NCBI GenBank assembly: GCA_002839805.1
Contig: PGYT01000017.1
Location: forward strand, 1-50,056
Direction: 5' to 3'
From: Ignavibacteriae bacterium HGW-Ignavibacteriae-2
GTDB taxonomy: Bacteria; Bacteroidota; Ignavibacteria; Ignavibacteriales; Melioribacteraceae
Length of the DNA stretch: 50,056 nucleotides
The notes under the pieces are model-generated. The model searched no databases. It saw only the letters and a list, made by a program, of their open reading frames with translations, and was not told the DNA's origin. Shown one piece after another: positions 34,397-42,903 of the stretch (the stretch's first letter is position 1; every line of letters starts with the position of its first letter). The position numbers and the translations under genes were made by a program.

Positions 34397-35374
34397 ATGC
34401 GTATAGACCGTATGCTGGCTATTACTGTATTGCTTCTTCATAAACAACGAGTAAGCGCGCGCGAACTCGCAAACAAATTCGAAGTATCCATCCGTACAGT
34501 TTACAGGGATTTTGAAGCCATTAGCGCAGCGGGAATACCTGTAGTTTCTTATCCGGGGATAAACGGTGGATTCGGCATTATAGATAATTATAAAATTGAC
34601 CGCCGTTTACTTACGTTACAAGATATGGTTTCTATACTAAGCGCGCTGAAAGGAATTAATGCTGCCTTCGATGATGATAAAGTTGGTAATGCTATAGATA
34701 AAATATCTTCACTAATCCCACATGATAAGACAAAACAAATAGAACAACAGCTTGAACAAATCATTATCGATTTAATGCCCTGGGGATTCAAGGATAAACA
34801 CAAAGAATCTCTTAAAATTATTCAATCCGCGATATCAAATCAAAAATTAATAAAATTTATTTATGAAAACACACGGTTCGAAATTCTAGAAAGAACTGTT
34901 GAACCTATGACTCTTATTTTTAAAGGATTTACATGGTATTTATTCGCATACTGTCATGCCCGTAATGATTATCGTTTATTTCGTATTTCACGTATTAAAA
35001 ATATTACGCTATTGACCGAAAAATTTTTGAGGAGACAAATCTCCTATAATGATTATTCAAATGGAAGTGATGACATGAGTAGTTGGGTTTCAGTTACACT
35101 GAAATTTTCCGCCGCCGTTAGAATGAGAGTAGAAGAATATTTTGAAAATGAATTAATTGATACCTTGGATAATGGTGATCTAATTGTGAAAGTGTCTCTT
35201 CCGCAAGACGATTGGATATATTCCTCAATACTTAGTTTCGGCGAATATGTGGAAGTACTGGAGCCTGAAAAATTAAGGTTAATTATAGCGGATAAAGCTA
35301 AAAAAATTTGGTCACTTTATAAACATGACAATAGGCTGTCACAAGATGGTATTAAGTTAGCATTGCGCATTTAA
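34397..35374 (+). CDS. YafY-type transcriptional regulator (HTH_11 + WYL domain)
   Basis: 325 aa. N-terminal winged helix (about 1-60; RIDRMLAITVLLLHKQRVSARELANKFEVSIRTVYRDFEAI, DeoR/HTH_11-like), then a WYL domain (about 135-230; RTVEPMTLIFKGFTWYLFAYCHARNDYRLFRISRI, where WYL reads WYLFAY) and a C-terminal WCX segment. WYL proteins bind nucleic acid or small ligands and regulate diverse stress and defence genes. A GGTAAAATC leader lies before the ATG. The downstream 78-aa zinc-ribbon gene begins 20 bases after the stop, so the two probably form one transcription unit ended by the hairpin at 35667. The regulon is unknown. Confidence 0.92.
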   Translation: MRIDRMLAITVLLLHKQRVSARELANKFEVSIRTVYRDFEAISAAGIPVVSYPGINGGFGIIDNYKIDRRLLTLQDMVSILSALKGINAAFDDDKVGNAIDKISSLIPHDKTKQIEQQLEQIIIDLMPWGFKDKHKESLKIIQSAISNQKLIKFIYENTRFEILERTVEPMTLIFKGFTWYLFAYCHARNDYRLFRISRIKNITLLTEKFLRRQISYNDYSNGSDDMSSWVSVTLKFSAAVRMRVEEYFENELIDTLDNGDLIVKVSLPQDDWIYSSILSFGEYVEVLEPEKLRLIIADKAKKIWSLYKHDNRLSQDGIKLALRI

Positions 35375-35394
35375 TCATAATAGGAGAAAAAGAA

Positions 35395-35631
35395 ATGAGT
35401 AAATTTTGTCACTCTTGCGGTATTCCTTTGGATGGGCAAATTGCTAAAGAGGCTGTCGAGGATTTTTGTAATTATTGTGTTAACGAAAAAAACGAGCTGA
35501 AACCCCGCTCAGAAATTCAGATGGGAGTTGCCGAATGGCTTAAAACAATCAATCCTTCGAATACTGATGGTGATTTTATAAAGAGAGCCGACTATTATTT
35601 GAAATCTATGCCCGCCTGGGCCGAAGAATAA
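35395..35631 (+). CDS. Small zinc-ribbon protein
   Basis: 78 aa. Four cysteines in CHSCGIPLD and FCNYCVNE form a putative zinc ribbon in the first 30 residues, followed by a helical segment (AEWLKTINPSN, DFIKRADYYLKSMPAW). Such proteins are annotated as putative zinc-ribbon domain proteins without known role. RBS AGGAGAAA precedes the ATG. Position directly after the WYL regulator suggests a shared promoter and perhaps a shared function, e.g. an accessory factor, but nothing in the sequence fixes it. Confidence 0.82.
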   Translation: MSKFCHSCGIPLDGQIAKEAVEDFCNYCVNEKNELKPRSEIQMGVAEWLKTINPSNTDGDFIKRADYYLKSMPAWAEE

Positions 35632-35666
35632 TAACCTTTGTAACGTAATTGCAAACAGTTTAGTAC

Positions 35667-35701
35667 TGCGGGAAGAAAAAGTTTAACTAATTCTTCCCGC
35701 A
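35667..35701 (+). terminator. Hairpin terminator after the WYL/zinc-ribbon pair
   Basis: A perfect 11-bp stem, TGCGGGAAGAA pairing with TTCTTCCCGCA, with a 13-base loop. The following ATCTTTC is a poor T tract, but the stem is strong and lies 35 bases after the stop. Confidence 0.65.
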
Positions 35702-35764
35702 ATCTTTCAATTCAACTAATTATATTAACTCACGTAAAAATTATTTCCAATTAAATTCTAAATT

Positions 35765-36649
35765 ATGAATACTCCTAAAATATTTGTAGGCAGCGCCGGT
35801 TGGTCGTATAAGGATTGGATGCCAAATTTTTATCCACGCGCCCAATCTAAAAATTTCAGCTGGCTTCATTTTTATTCTAATTATTTTAAAGTTGTTGAGG
35901 TAAACTCTTCTTACTACACATATATTTCACCAAATATGGTTAATAATTGGCTCCAACAAATTGAGCAAGAACAAGAATTCCTTTTTACTGTTAAGCTGCA
36001 TAAGGATTTTACACACAAAAGGTATTATGGTAAAAATGAAATTTCAGCCGTAAAAACTAATCTCGATATACTTAAAGAGGCGGAAAGATTTGGCGGCTTA
36101 CTAATACAATTCCCCTATTCTTTTCAATATACAAGCTCAAATGTAGAGTATTTACAAAAAATCGTACATGAATTTGAAGGTTACAATCAGTTTGTAGAAG
36201 TGCGTCATAAATCGTGGCAGCATAAAAATGCTAAAACCGTTACAATGTGTACAATTGATCAGCCCCAAATTGGAGAATCCTATTCTTTCAATCCTATTAT
36301 AGGTAACCAGACAGCGTATGTCCGTTTCCATGGGCGTAATGTAGAAGCCTGGAAAGATTCATTAAACAATTTTAGTAAAGATCTGAATTATGAAACAAGA
36401 AGCGCGCGTTACGAATATTTATATTCGCCGGGCGAATTGATTGAGATAGATCAGAAAATAAAAGAAATATTTGATAAGGTAAAAAAAATATTTGTAATAA
36501 TGAATAATCATCCTCATGGGGATGCTATCGCTAACGCTTTTGAATTGCTCTACCTTTTGAAGGAAAGGACTAAAATAAAAATACCTCCCACAATTTTAAC
36601 CGCTTATCCTCGGTTAAAAACAATGGCAGAGGTGGAAAAATTAATTTAA
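35765..36649 (+). CDS. DUF72 family TIM-barrel protein (YecE-like)
   Basis: 294 aa. Family motifs: VGSAGWSYKDWMPNFYP at the N terminus, then YFKVVEVNSSYY, FTVKLHKDFTH, GGLLIQFPYSF, FVEVRHKSW, YVRFHGRN and the C-terminal FVIMNNHPHGDAIANAFELLYLL (the conserved N.H..G.A..NA). DUF72/YecE proteins adopt a TIM barrel with a conserved acidic pocket. Their biochemical function is not established; some studies link them to RNA or metal metabolism. Monocistronic, cytoplasmic. Nothing is unusual relative to the family. Confidence 0.9.
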   Translation: MNTPKIFVGSAGWSYKDWMPNFYPRAQSKNFSWLHFYSNYFKVVEVNSSYYTYISPNMVNNWLQQIEQEQEFLFTVKLHKDFTHKRYYGKNEISAVKTNLDILKEAERFGGLLIQFPYSFQYTSSNVEYLQKIVHEFEGYNQFVEVRHKSWQHKNAKTVTMCTIDQPQIGESYSFNPIIGNQTAYVRFHGRNVEAWKDSLNNFSKDLNYETRSARYEYLYSPGELIEIDQKIKEIFDKVKKIFVIMNNHPHGDAIANAFELLYLLKERTKIKIPPTILTAYPRLKTMAEVEKLI

Positions 36650-36659
36650 ATACTTTTTG

Positions 36660-36688
36660 TTGATTTTTCCGTTAGAATCTTTTATAAT
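36660..36688 (+). promoter_or_regulatory. Sigma-70-type promoter of the SpoVG-like gene
   Basis: TTGATT (36660-36665), 17 bases, then a consensus TATAAT (36683-36688). The implied leader to the ATG at 36806 is about 110 bases and contains AAGGGGGAC as RBS. Confidence 0.55.
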
Positions 36689-36805
36689 GAACTTATCATA
36701 ATTCTCACATCCTCTTCTATTAAATTTTTCTATTCAATCTGATATTCCCGGGTATTAACCCAACCTCAAATAAATATAATTTATAACTTAAGGGGGACGA
36801 ATATC

Positions 36806-37051
36806 ATGAAAATCGTAAGAATGAATCCTTACAAAGGAAGCTCAAAAACCTCAGCTTTCTTCGATCTTGAAACTTCTGAAGGAATAGTTGTTAAAGGTTT
36901 TACATTGGTTGAAGGTCCAAACGGACTTTTTGTAAGCGCTCCAAGCGAGAAGGGCAAAGACGATAAATATTTCGATAAAGTGATATTGCCTGCTGAATTA
37001 AAAAAAGAATTGAATGATCTGGCAATAAAAAGTTATCAGGAAGCTAACTGA
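36806..37051 (+). CDS. SpoVG-like small protein
   Basis: 81 aa, close to the SpoVG family length. Features: MKIVRMNPYKGSSKTSAFFDLETSEGIVVKGFTLVEGPNGLFVSAPSEKGKDDKYFDKVILP follows the SpoVG pattern (I....I..G..GLF...PS.......Y.D...P). Members in Firmicutes bind DNA and RNA and act as broad regulators. The fold is a small beta-rich domain with a C-terminal helix. A strong RBS (AAGGGGGAC) and a near-consensus promoter suggest high expression. Its targets in this organism are unknown. Confidence 0.82.
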   Translation: MKIVRMNPYKGSSKTSAFFDLETSEGIVVKGFTLVEGPNGLFVSAPSEKGKDDKYFDKVILPAELKKELNDLAIKSYQEAN

Positions 37052-37066
37052 AATTTGTAATTCTCC

Positions 37067-37301
37067 CACTTCGACTCTGCTCAGTGTGCAACGAATTTTG
37101 GATACATCTGTAAGTTTGGCGCGGTACTCCGATCTGTACTAAACTATTTCAATACTATGTCCGGTTGGATTTGATACTTCGCTAAACCGGTGGTCTTAAC
37201 TAAATTTCCTATAGATGAAATATTTTGGAATTATGTCATCTATTAATAGGTACATGGACTTCAAATAAATATGGTAGCATCCTGAGCGGAGACGAAGAGC
37301 G
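37067..37301. repeat. Related inverted pair of REP-like sequences in the gap before dinB
   Basis: CTTCGACTCTGCTCAG (37069-37084) and, inverted, CTGAGCGGAGACGAAG (37282-37297; reverse complement CTTCGTCTCCGCTCAG) agree at 14 of 16 positions and enclose about 200 bases of noncoding DNA. The first copy is bounded by CACT...AGTG. CTTCGACTYYGCTCAG-like units recur in many Bacteroidota-type genomes, from memory. The block may be a small mobile or REP-type element. No gene lies in 37052-37339. Confidence 0.5.
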
Positions 37302-37339
37302 CGGTTTTATTAAACTTATTATACTATTTCAAAAAAATT

Positions 37340-38488
37340 ATGCGAACAATATTTCATTTGGATCTGGATGCGTTTTTCGTATCCGTAGAAAGAGTTATTA
37401 ATCCTGCACTTAACGGTAAGCCTGTAATTATTGGAGCTAACCCGGAATATGGAAGAGGGGTAGTGGCCGCGTGTTCCTATGAAGCGCGCGAGTATGGACT
37501 GCACTCTGCTATGCCGATCAAGCAGGCTTTTAGATTATGTCCAAATGGAATTTATTTGCACGGACACCATAAAGAATACAGCCGCTTTTCTAAAGCAGTA
37601 AAACATATACTTGAAAAATATGCCCCTGCTATTGAACAGGCATCTATTGACGAATTTTATATGGACTTTACAGGTTGCGCACACATTTACGGTTCATTAT
37701 TCATCTTTGCGCAGAAATTACAGAATGAAATATGGCAACAACTTTCTCTTCCATGTTCAATAGGGATTGCGCGTAATAAAACAATTGCGAAAATCGCTTC
37801 CGATTTTATGAAACCAAGGGGAATAACTTATGTGCTGCCGGAGATGGAGAAAGCATTCCTGGCACCTATGCCAGCGGAATCTATGCCTGGTATAGGAAAA
37901 GAAACAATAAAATCTTTGCATGACAAAGGATTTTATACCTTGGGCGATATTGCAGCTACCGCGGAAGATTATTTTGCCGCTGCATATGGAAAGCACGGAC
38001 TAGAAATGTGGCGTAAGTCGAATGGAGAAGGGAGTCAATATTTGAACACTTATGGCGATCAAAAAAGTATGTCGCATGAAAAAACTTTTGGTCAGGATGT
38101 TTTGGAGATTGAAAAAATGGAAACAACATTATTCACTTTAACAGCAAAAGTTTGTCAGCAATTGCGCGAAAATAATTGGCAAGCCGGCAAAGTTAGTCTG
38201 AAACTGAGATACTCCGACTTTGTGACATTGACAAGGGACAAATCCATAAAACCTACTGATGATGATAAAATTGTATATGATACTATTCTCGATCTATTCA
38301 GAAAAAATTATACGAGAAGAGTTGCAGTGAGATTACTGGGTGTGAAGGCTTCAAAATTCAATATATATTGTGAACAAGAACAACTTTTTGACGAAGAAGG
38401 GAACATCCGCAAAAGAATGTTACGTGCCATTACAGATATTAGAGATAGATTCGGTTTTGAATCAATTAAATTTGCGAGACAACAATAA
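37340..38488 (+). CDS. dinB: DNA polymerase IV (Y-family)
   Basis: 382 aa, normal for DinB. Catalytic carboxylates: HLDLDAFF at residues 6-13 and ASIDEFYMD for the second acidic pair. Palm/finger features GVVAACSYEAREYGLHSAMP and SIGIARNKTIAKIASDFMKP, then the helix-hairpin-helix thumb (PGIGKETIKSLHDKGF) and a little-finger domain. It performs error-prone bypass of damaged template bases. No terminal beta-clamp motif is obvious. In many bacteria dinB is under LexA control, but I see no copy of the lexA palindrome in its 288-base upstream gap, so SOS control is not supported by this window. Confidence 0.97.
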   Translation: MRTIFHLDLDAFFVSVERVINPALNGKPVIIGANPEYGRGVVAACSYEAREYGLHSAMPIKQAFRLCPNGIYLHGHHKEYSRFSKAVKHILEKYAPAIEQASIDEFYMDFTGCAHIYGSLFIFAQKLQNEIWQQLSLPCSIGIARNKTIAKIASDFMKPRGITYVLPEMEKAFLAPMPAESMPGIGKETIKSLHDKGFYTLGDIAATAEDYFAAAYGKHGLEMWRKSNGEGSQYLNTYGDQKSMSHEKTFGQDVLEIEKMETTLFTLTAKVCQQLRENNWQAGKVSLKLRYSDFVTLTRDKSIKPTDDDKIVYDTILDLFRKNYTRRVAVRLLGVKASKFNIYCEQEQLFDEEGNIRKRMLRAITDIRDRFGFESIKFARQQ

Positions 38489-38573
38489 AATAATTATTGA
38501 AATGAAACATTTTAAATAATTTTTATATTTATTTGTAACAGTAATTTATCGGGGAAACTGTTGCAAGCCGCAT

Positions 38574-40754
38574 ATGAAAACTAGAAAATATCTTCTAATA
38601 TCGATAATTCCGGTATTGTTTGGAATTATATTGTTTTACTGGTTTTATTTTCGGGTGGAAGAAAAAGCATTCAATTTAGTAATTGATGTAAAACGTTCAG
38701 CTCTAGAGCAAATATCCAATTCTGTAATTACGCAATTCAAATTGATCAAATTCGATTTAACGAACTTATCCAATAGGAATTCAATTATAAAATTGAATTC
38801 TGAGGGCAAAAAAGAAATTGATGATTATTACTTAACGCATTCTTCTATTTTTGTCACAATTTCAAGAGTAGATAAAGACGGTTATATAACATACAGTGCT
38901 CCTAACATCGAATCCGTTGGTCATTTCGTAGGAAATCAAACACATAATAAAATTGCGGCGGAACAAAAAATTCCAGTTATAAGTGACGTATTTGATGCTG
39001 TACAAGGCTTTAAAGCGATTGCATATGCCTATCCCATATTTAAAGACGGCCGCTTCGACGGTACCATATCTGCTTTAATTCCAATTACAAAACTCGGGGA
39101 ATTATTACTTAAATCCACCGATCTGAAATCGTTCGGGCATTCCTTTTTTGTGACTGAAAATGGAATTGAAATTTACTGTACTTTGGACCCTACTCATATT
39201 GGTAAAGAAATTTATCGTTCAAATGAGGGTTTGGACAAGTATAAGTCAATTACTAAAAGAATGATGAATAAAGAAATCGGTACTGCGAGATATATGGGAT
39301 TTTCGAAAAGGGATGATTCCAAAAGAACGATAAAATGGATAACATTCAGACCCATCGTTCTGGAAAACACTTTTTGGTCGGTTGGCTTAGTGACAACGGA
39401 AAAGGAATTTTTAGGTGAAATAAGGGAATTCAGGACTAGTTTTCTTATTATTATTTTAATTTCCTTTATAATTTTTATCGGGCTAATTGTAGTCTATTTA
39501 TACGCGTCACGAAAAGCTGAAAATGCTCTATTAAGAAGGGATCAAAAGTATAGAGTTGTAACTGAACAATCTGGACAAATTGTATACGAATATGATTTAC
39601 AGACTCAAAAGATTGAGTGGAGCGGTGCAGTAAATGAGATGCTAGGTTTTGCTTATGAAGAATTTAGAGAATTCGACGTAAAAAAATGGATGGGCTTGCT
39701 GCATCCTGATGATTTACAAGAATTTAAGATAAATACAGCAAAAATATTTTCTGAAAAAAATAACTATACTCATTCTTATAGAATTCGGAAACCGAATAAT
39801 GAATACATATATGTGGAAGATTCTGGATTGTTTGTTAGGGTGGCAAAAACACATAAACTAAAATGTATGGGTACGTTAAAAAATATAACACAAAGGAAAA
39901 ATGCAGAATCTGAACTCCTGAACTACAAAGACCATTTGGAAGCTACAGTAATTTCTCGTACAAAAGAACTGGAGTCATTAAATGAACGCCTAAAAGATGA
40001 CATAAAAAAAAGAGAAAAAACTGAACAGGAATTATTATTAGCCATAGAAAAAGCTGAAACCTCCGATAAATTAAAATCGGAATTTTTAGCTCAAGTGTCT
40101 CATGAAATTAGATCGCCCATTAATTCGATTTTAAGTTTTTCTAATTTGATAAAAAGCGAGCTGTCCGATAAAGTTGACGACGAATTAAAAGAAGGGTTTA
40201 ACATAATTTCCACATCAGGTACACGAATAACGAGAACAATCGATTTGATTCTGAACATGTCCGAGATTCAAACAAATAGTTACACTCCTCAATTTACCCA
40301 ATTTGATTTAATAGGAGATGTCCTTTCACCAATTGTTCGTGATTTTAAGATACAGGCGGGAATAAAATCGTTGTCAATTGAATTGATAGATAAAATAACT
40401 GGGAGTGGGAGTTTAATAAATCGCGATCGATATTCGGTCGGACAGATTTTTATTAATCTTATAGATAATGCTATTAAGTATACATATGATGGCGGGATAA
40501 CAGTTACCGCTAACAAATTAATTGATGATAAGATTAGTATTTCGGTAATTGACTCTGGAATAGGGATTTCTGAAGATTATATGCGTAATTTATTCTCGCC
40601 TTTTTCCCAGGAGGAACAAGGGTATTCTCGTAAGTACGACGGAACCGGATTAGGGCTTGCATTAGTAAAAAAATATTGTGAGATAAATAACTCCGAAATT
40701 GAAGTTATAAGTAAAAAAGGAGAGGGTACAGAAATGAGAATTACTTTTAATTGA
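38574..40754 (+). CDS. Membrane sensor histidine kinase: Cache - PAS - HisKA - HATPase
   Basis: 726 aa. TM1 (about 5-26), a periplasmic Cache-type sensor (about 30-285; YSAPNIESVGHFVGNQTHN, VFDAVQGFKAIAYAYPIF), TM2 (about 288-312), a PAS/PAC unit (about 320-445), a coiled coil (about 445-495), then HisKA with His510 (QVSHEIRSP) and a complete ATPase domain: N box FINLIDNAIKYT, DSGIGI, GTGLGLALVKKY. All kinase motifs are intact, in contrast to the sensor in the polysaccharide operon. It has no receiver and no partner response regulator next door, so it is an orphan kinase. The periplasmic ligand is probably a small organic molecule, as for other Cache domains. Confidence 0.92.
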   Translation: MKTRKYLLISIIPVLFGIILFYWFYFRVEEKAFNLVIDVKRSALEQISNSVITQFKLIKFDLTNLSNRNSIIKLNSEGKKEIDDYYLTHSSIFVTISRVDKDGYITYSAPNIESVGHFVGNQTHNKIAAEQKIPVISDVFDAVQGFKAIAYAYPIFKDGRFDGTISALIPITKLGELLLKSTDLKSFGHSFFVTENGIEIYCTLDPTHIGKEIYRSNEGLDKYKSITKRMMNKEIGTARYMGFSKRDDSKRTIKWITFRPIVLENTFWSVGLVTTEKEFLGEIREFRTSFLIIILISFIIFIGLIVVYLYASRKAENALLRRDQKYRVVTEQSGQIVYEYDLQTQKIEWSGAVNEMLGFAYEEFREFDVKKWMGLLHPDDLQEFKINTAKIFSEKNNYTHSYRIRKPNNEYIYVEDSGLFVRVAKTHKLKCMGTLKNITQRKNAESELLNYKDHLEATVISRTKELESLNERLKDDIKKREKTEQELLLAIEKAETSDKLKSEFLAQVSHEIRSPINSILSFSNLIKSELSDKVDDELKEGFNIISTSGTRITRTIDLILNMSEIQTNSYTPQFTQFDLIGDVLSPIVRDFKIQAGIKSLSIELIDKITGSGSLINRDRYSVGQIFINLIDNAIKYTYDGGITVTANKLIDDKISISVIDSGIGISEDYMRNLFSPFSQEEQGYSRKYDGTGLGLALVKKYCEINNSEIEVISKKGEGTEMRITFN

Positions 40755-41052
40755 TTTTGTAGCTCAGCTCTCTCAGATCAGCAAGATTTGAACTTTTTTA
40801 TTTTAATTAATCCTATAATATTTTGTCTGCTTAAGCATACCATCCGATAATACTTGCAAAAAAAAATCTAAGTTGTATATTTAGTGTACAAAAAAAATAC
40901 TTTTATAATATATCAATGCATATAAAGAAAAACATACAAGTTTTTGGCTCACTAAAAATCAACCGCCTACTTTTAAGACCTTGCCCGGATCACTAACCTT
41001 TACTATCTTCATTTTTTAATTTATCCATTCATTAAAAAATCGAGGGGCCATC
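40755..41052. other. Intergenic region upstream of glmS
   Basis: 298 bases, AT-rich, no reading frame or RNA gene visible. A TATAAT at 40904-40909 could be a -10 element but lacks a good -35. GAGGGGCC just before 41053 is the RBS of glmS. There is no sign of a glmS ribozyme: the expected conserved core is not recognisable and that element is known from Firmicutes. Confidence 0.5.
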
Positions 41053-42885
41053 ATGTGTGGTATTGTGGGTTATATAGGTAACAAAAATTCAGTTCCAATT
41101 TTAATAGAAGGTCTTAAACGTCTTGAATATCGCGGGTATGATTCCGCGGGATTAGGGATTATTGCGGACAATAAATGTACTATTGTCAAACGTAAAGGAA
41201 AAGTATCGGAGCTTGAATTAAGTCTTAAAGAGCATCCAATAAGTGCCCCTTTAGGTATTGCACATACAAGGTGGGCTACCCATGGTGAACCAAATCAAAT
41301 TAATGCTCATCCGCACACAAATTCTTCGGGTAAATTATTTTTGGTTCATAATGGAATAATAGAAAATTATAACGTACTTAAAACTGAACTTCAAAGAAAC
41401 GGTTATGAGTTTTACAGTGAAACCGATACCGAAGTACTCGTAAAACTTATCGATAGCTTTCTTCAAAAAAAATTGGAATTAAGTGAAGCGGTAAGATATG
41501 CGTTAAATGAAGTAAAAGGGACATATGGAATTGCCGTCGGTTATTCTGACGAACCCGATAAAATTGTTGTTGCTAAAAAAGGTTCTCCTTTGGTTTTAGG
41601 AGTTGGTGACGGAGAAAACTTTATTGCTTCCGATGTGAACGCGCTGATAGCTCATACAAGCCGGGTTGTGTATCTGGAGGACGGTGAAATTGCGGTTGTT
41701 TACAAAGACCGGTTCGAAGCAAAAACCATAGAAGATGAACAGATTAAAAAAGAAATTCATGAAGTAACAGTGGCTCTTGAAGAAATAAGCAAAGGTGAAT
41801 TTCCTCATTTTATGCTGAAAGAAATTATGGAGCAACCACATTCAGTTAAAAATTCTTTCAGAGGCCGGTTGTTATTTGAGGAAGGATCATCCAAATTGGG
41901 TGGACTGCAAGGTTACGAAGAAAGAATAGCTCGTTCTAAACGAATTTTGATTTGCGCCTGCGGCACCTCATGGCACGCTGGTTTAGTTGGCGAATATATG
42001 TTAGAACAATATACAGGAATCCCCACCGAGGTTGAATATGCTTCTGAATTTCGTTATAGAAATCCTATTATAACAACAGATGATACATGTATCTTTATAT
42101 CTCAAAGCGGGGAAACTGCGGATACGCTCGCAGCTATGAAAGAAGCAAAAAGAAGAGGTGCGCTGGTATTGGGAGTTTGTAATGTTGTGGGGAGTTCAAT
42201 AGCAAGGGAGAGCGAAGCGGGAGTTTATATACACGCCGGCCCTGAAATTGGTGTTGCATCCACAAAGGCGTTTACTTCTCAATTAATTGTATTGGCGCTG
42301 ATTACAATTCTTATAGCTCGAAGGAGACATTTGAGTTTAATTGACGGTCAAACAATAATTAGAGAACTGGATTTAATTCCGGGGAAAATTGCTGAAATTT
42401 TGGAAAAAAATGAAGAAATAAAAACGATCGCACAGGATTTTATTAATGCTAAAAATTTTCTATACCTGGGCAGAGGATACAATTTCCCCGTCGCTTTGGA
42501 AGGAGCCTTAAAACTAAAGGAAATTTCTTACATACACGCCGAGGGATATCCCGCGGCCGAAATGAAACACGGACCTATAGCACTAATAGACGAAAATATG
42601 CCGTCTGTTTTTATAACGCCTATGGATTCTGTATATGATAAAGTTATTAGTAACATTGAGGAGGTAAAAGCACGAAAAGGAAAAATAATTGCCATAGCAA
42701 GCAAACATGATGATAAAATAGATAATCTAGTTGATTACTCAATTCGTGTGCCTGAAACAATAAGAATGCTTATGCCAATATTAACTGCAATTCCATTACA
42801 GTTATTGGCTTATCATATTGCTGTAGGCAAAGGATTGAATGTAGATCAGCCACGCAATTTAGCAAAAAGTGTAACAGTGGAATAA
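41053..42885 (+). CDS. glmS: Glutamine--fructose-6-phosphate aminotransferase (isomerizing)
   Basis: 610 aa, full length. N-terminal nucleophile Cys2 (MCGIVGYIG) with GLKRLEYRGYDSAGL and HTRWATHGEP of the class II glutaminase domain (about 1-235), then two SIS domains (about 290-590; ICACGTSWHAG, FISQSGETADTL, KAFTSQ, EGYPAAEMKHGPIALI) ending NLAKSVTVE as usual. It makes glucosamine-6-phosphate from fructose-6-phosphate and glutamine, the first step toward UDP-GlcNAc for peptidoglycan, lipopolysaccharide and possible hexosaminan polymers. The start follows GAGGGGCC. It lies 18 bases before the cDPGS-like gene, so it may be co-transcribed with the carbamoyl-phosphate genes. Confidence 0.98.
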   Translation: MCGIVGYIGNKNSVPILIEGLKRLEYRGYDSAGLGIIADNKCTIVKRKGKVSELELSLKEHPISAPLGIAHTRWATHGEPNQINAHPHTNSSGKLFLVHNGIIENYNVLKTELQRNGYEFYSETDTEVLVKLIDSFLQKKLELSEAVRYALNEVKGTYGIAVGYSDEPDKIVVAKKGSPLVLGVGDGENFIASDVNALIAHTSRVVYLEDGEIAVVYKDRFEAKTIEDEQIKKEIHEVTVALEEISKGEFPHFMLKEIMEQPHSVKNSFRGRLLFEEGSSKLGGLQGYEERIARSKRILICACGTSWHAGLVGEYMLEQYTGIPTEVEYASEFRYRNPIITTDDTCIFISQSGETADTLAAMKEAKRRGALVLGVCNVVGSSIARESEAGVYIHAGPEIGVASTKAFTSQLIVLALITILIARRRHLSLIDGQTIIRELDLIPGKIAEILEKNEEIKTIAQDFINAKNFLYLGRGYNFPVALEGALKLKEISYIHAEGYPAAEMKHGPIALIDENMPSVFITPMDSVYDKVISNIEEVKARKGKIIAIASKHDDKIDNLVDYSIRVPETIRMLMPILTAIPLQLLAYHIAVGKGLNVDQPRNLAKSVTVE

Positions 42886-42903
42886 AACAAAGGAGAATAT
42901 TTA

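Noticed and set aside
38551-38566. GG-N10-GC match (sigma-54-like) before the Cache kinase gene
   Set aside because: The implied start site would fall on the start codon, and only GG of the -24 element matches.
40758-40785. Sequence TAGCTCAG resembling a tRNA D arm after the Cache kinase gene
   Set aside because: No acceptor, anticodon or T stems can be formed around it.
40755-41052. glmS ribozyme or riboswitch upstream of glmS
   Set aside because: No recognisable conserved ribozyme core; the element is known from Firmicutes and the region is plain AT-rich DNA.
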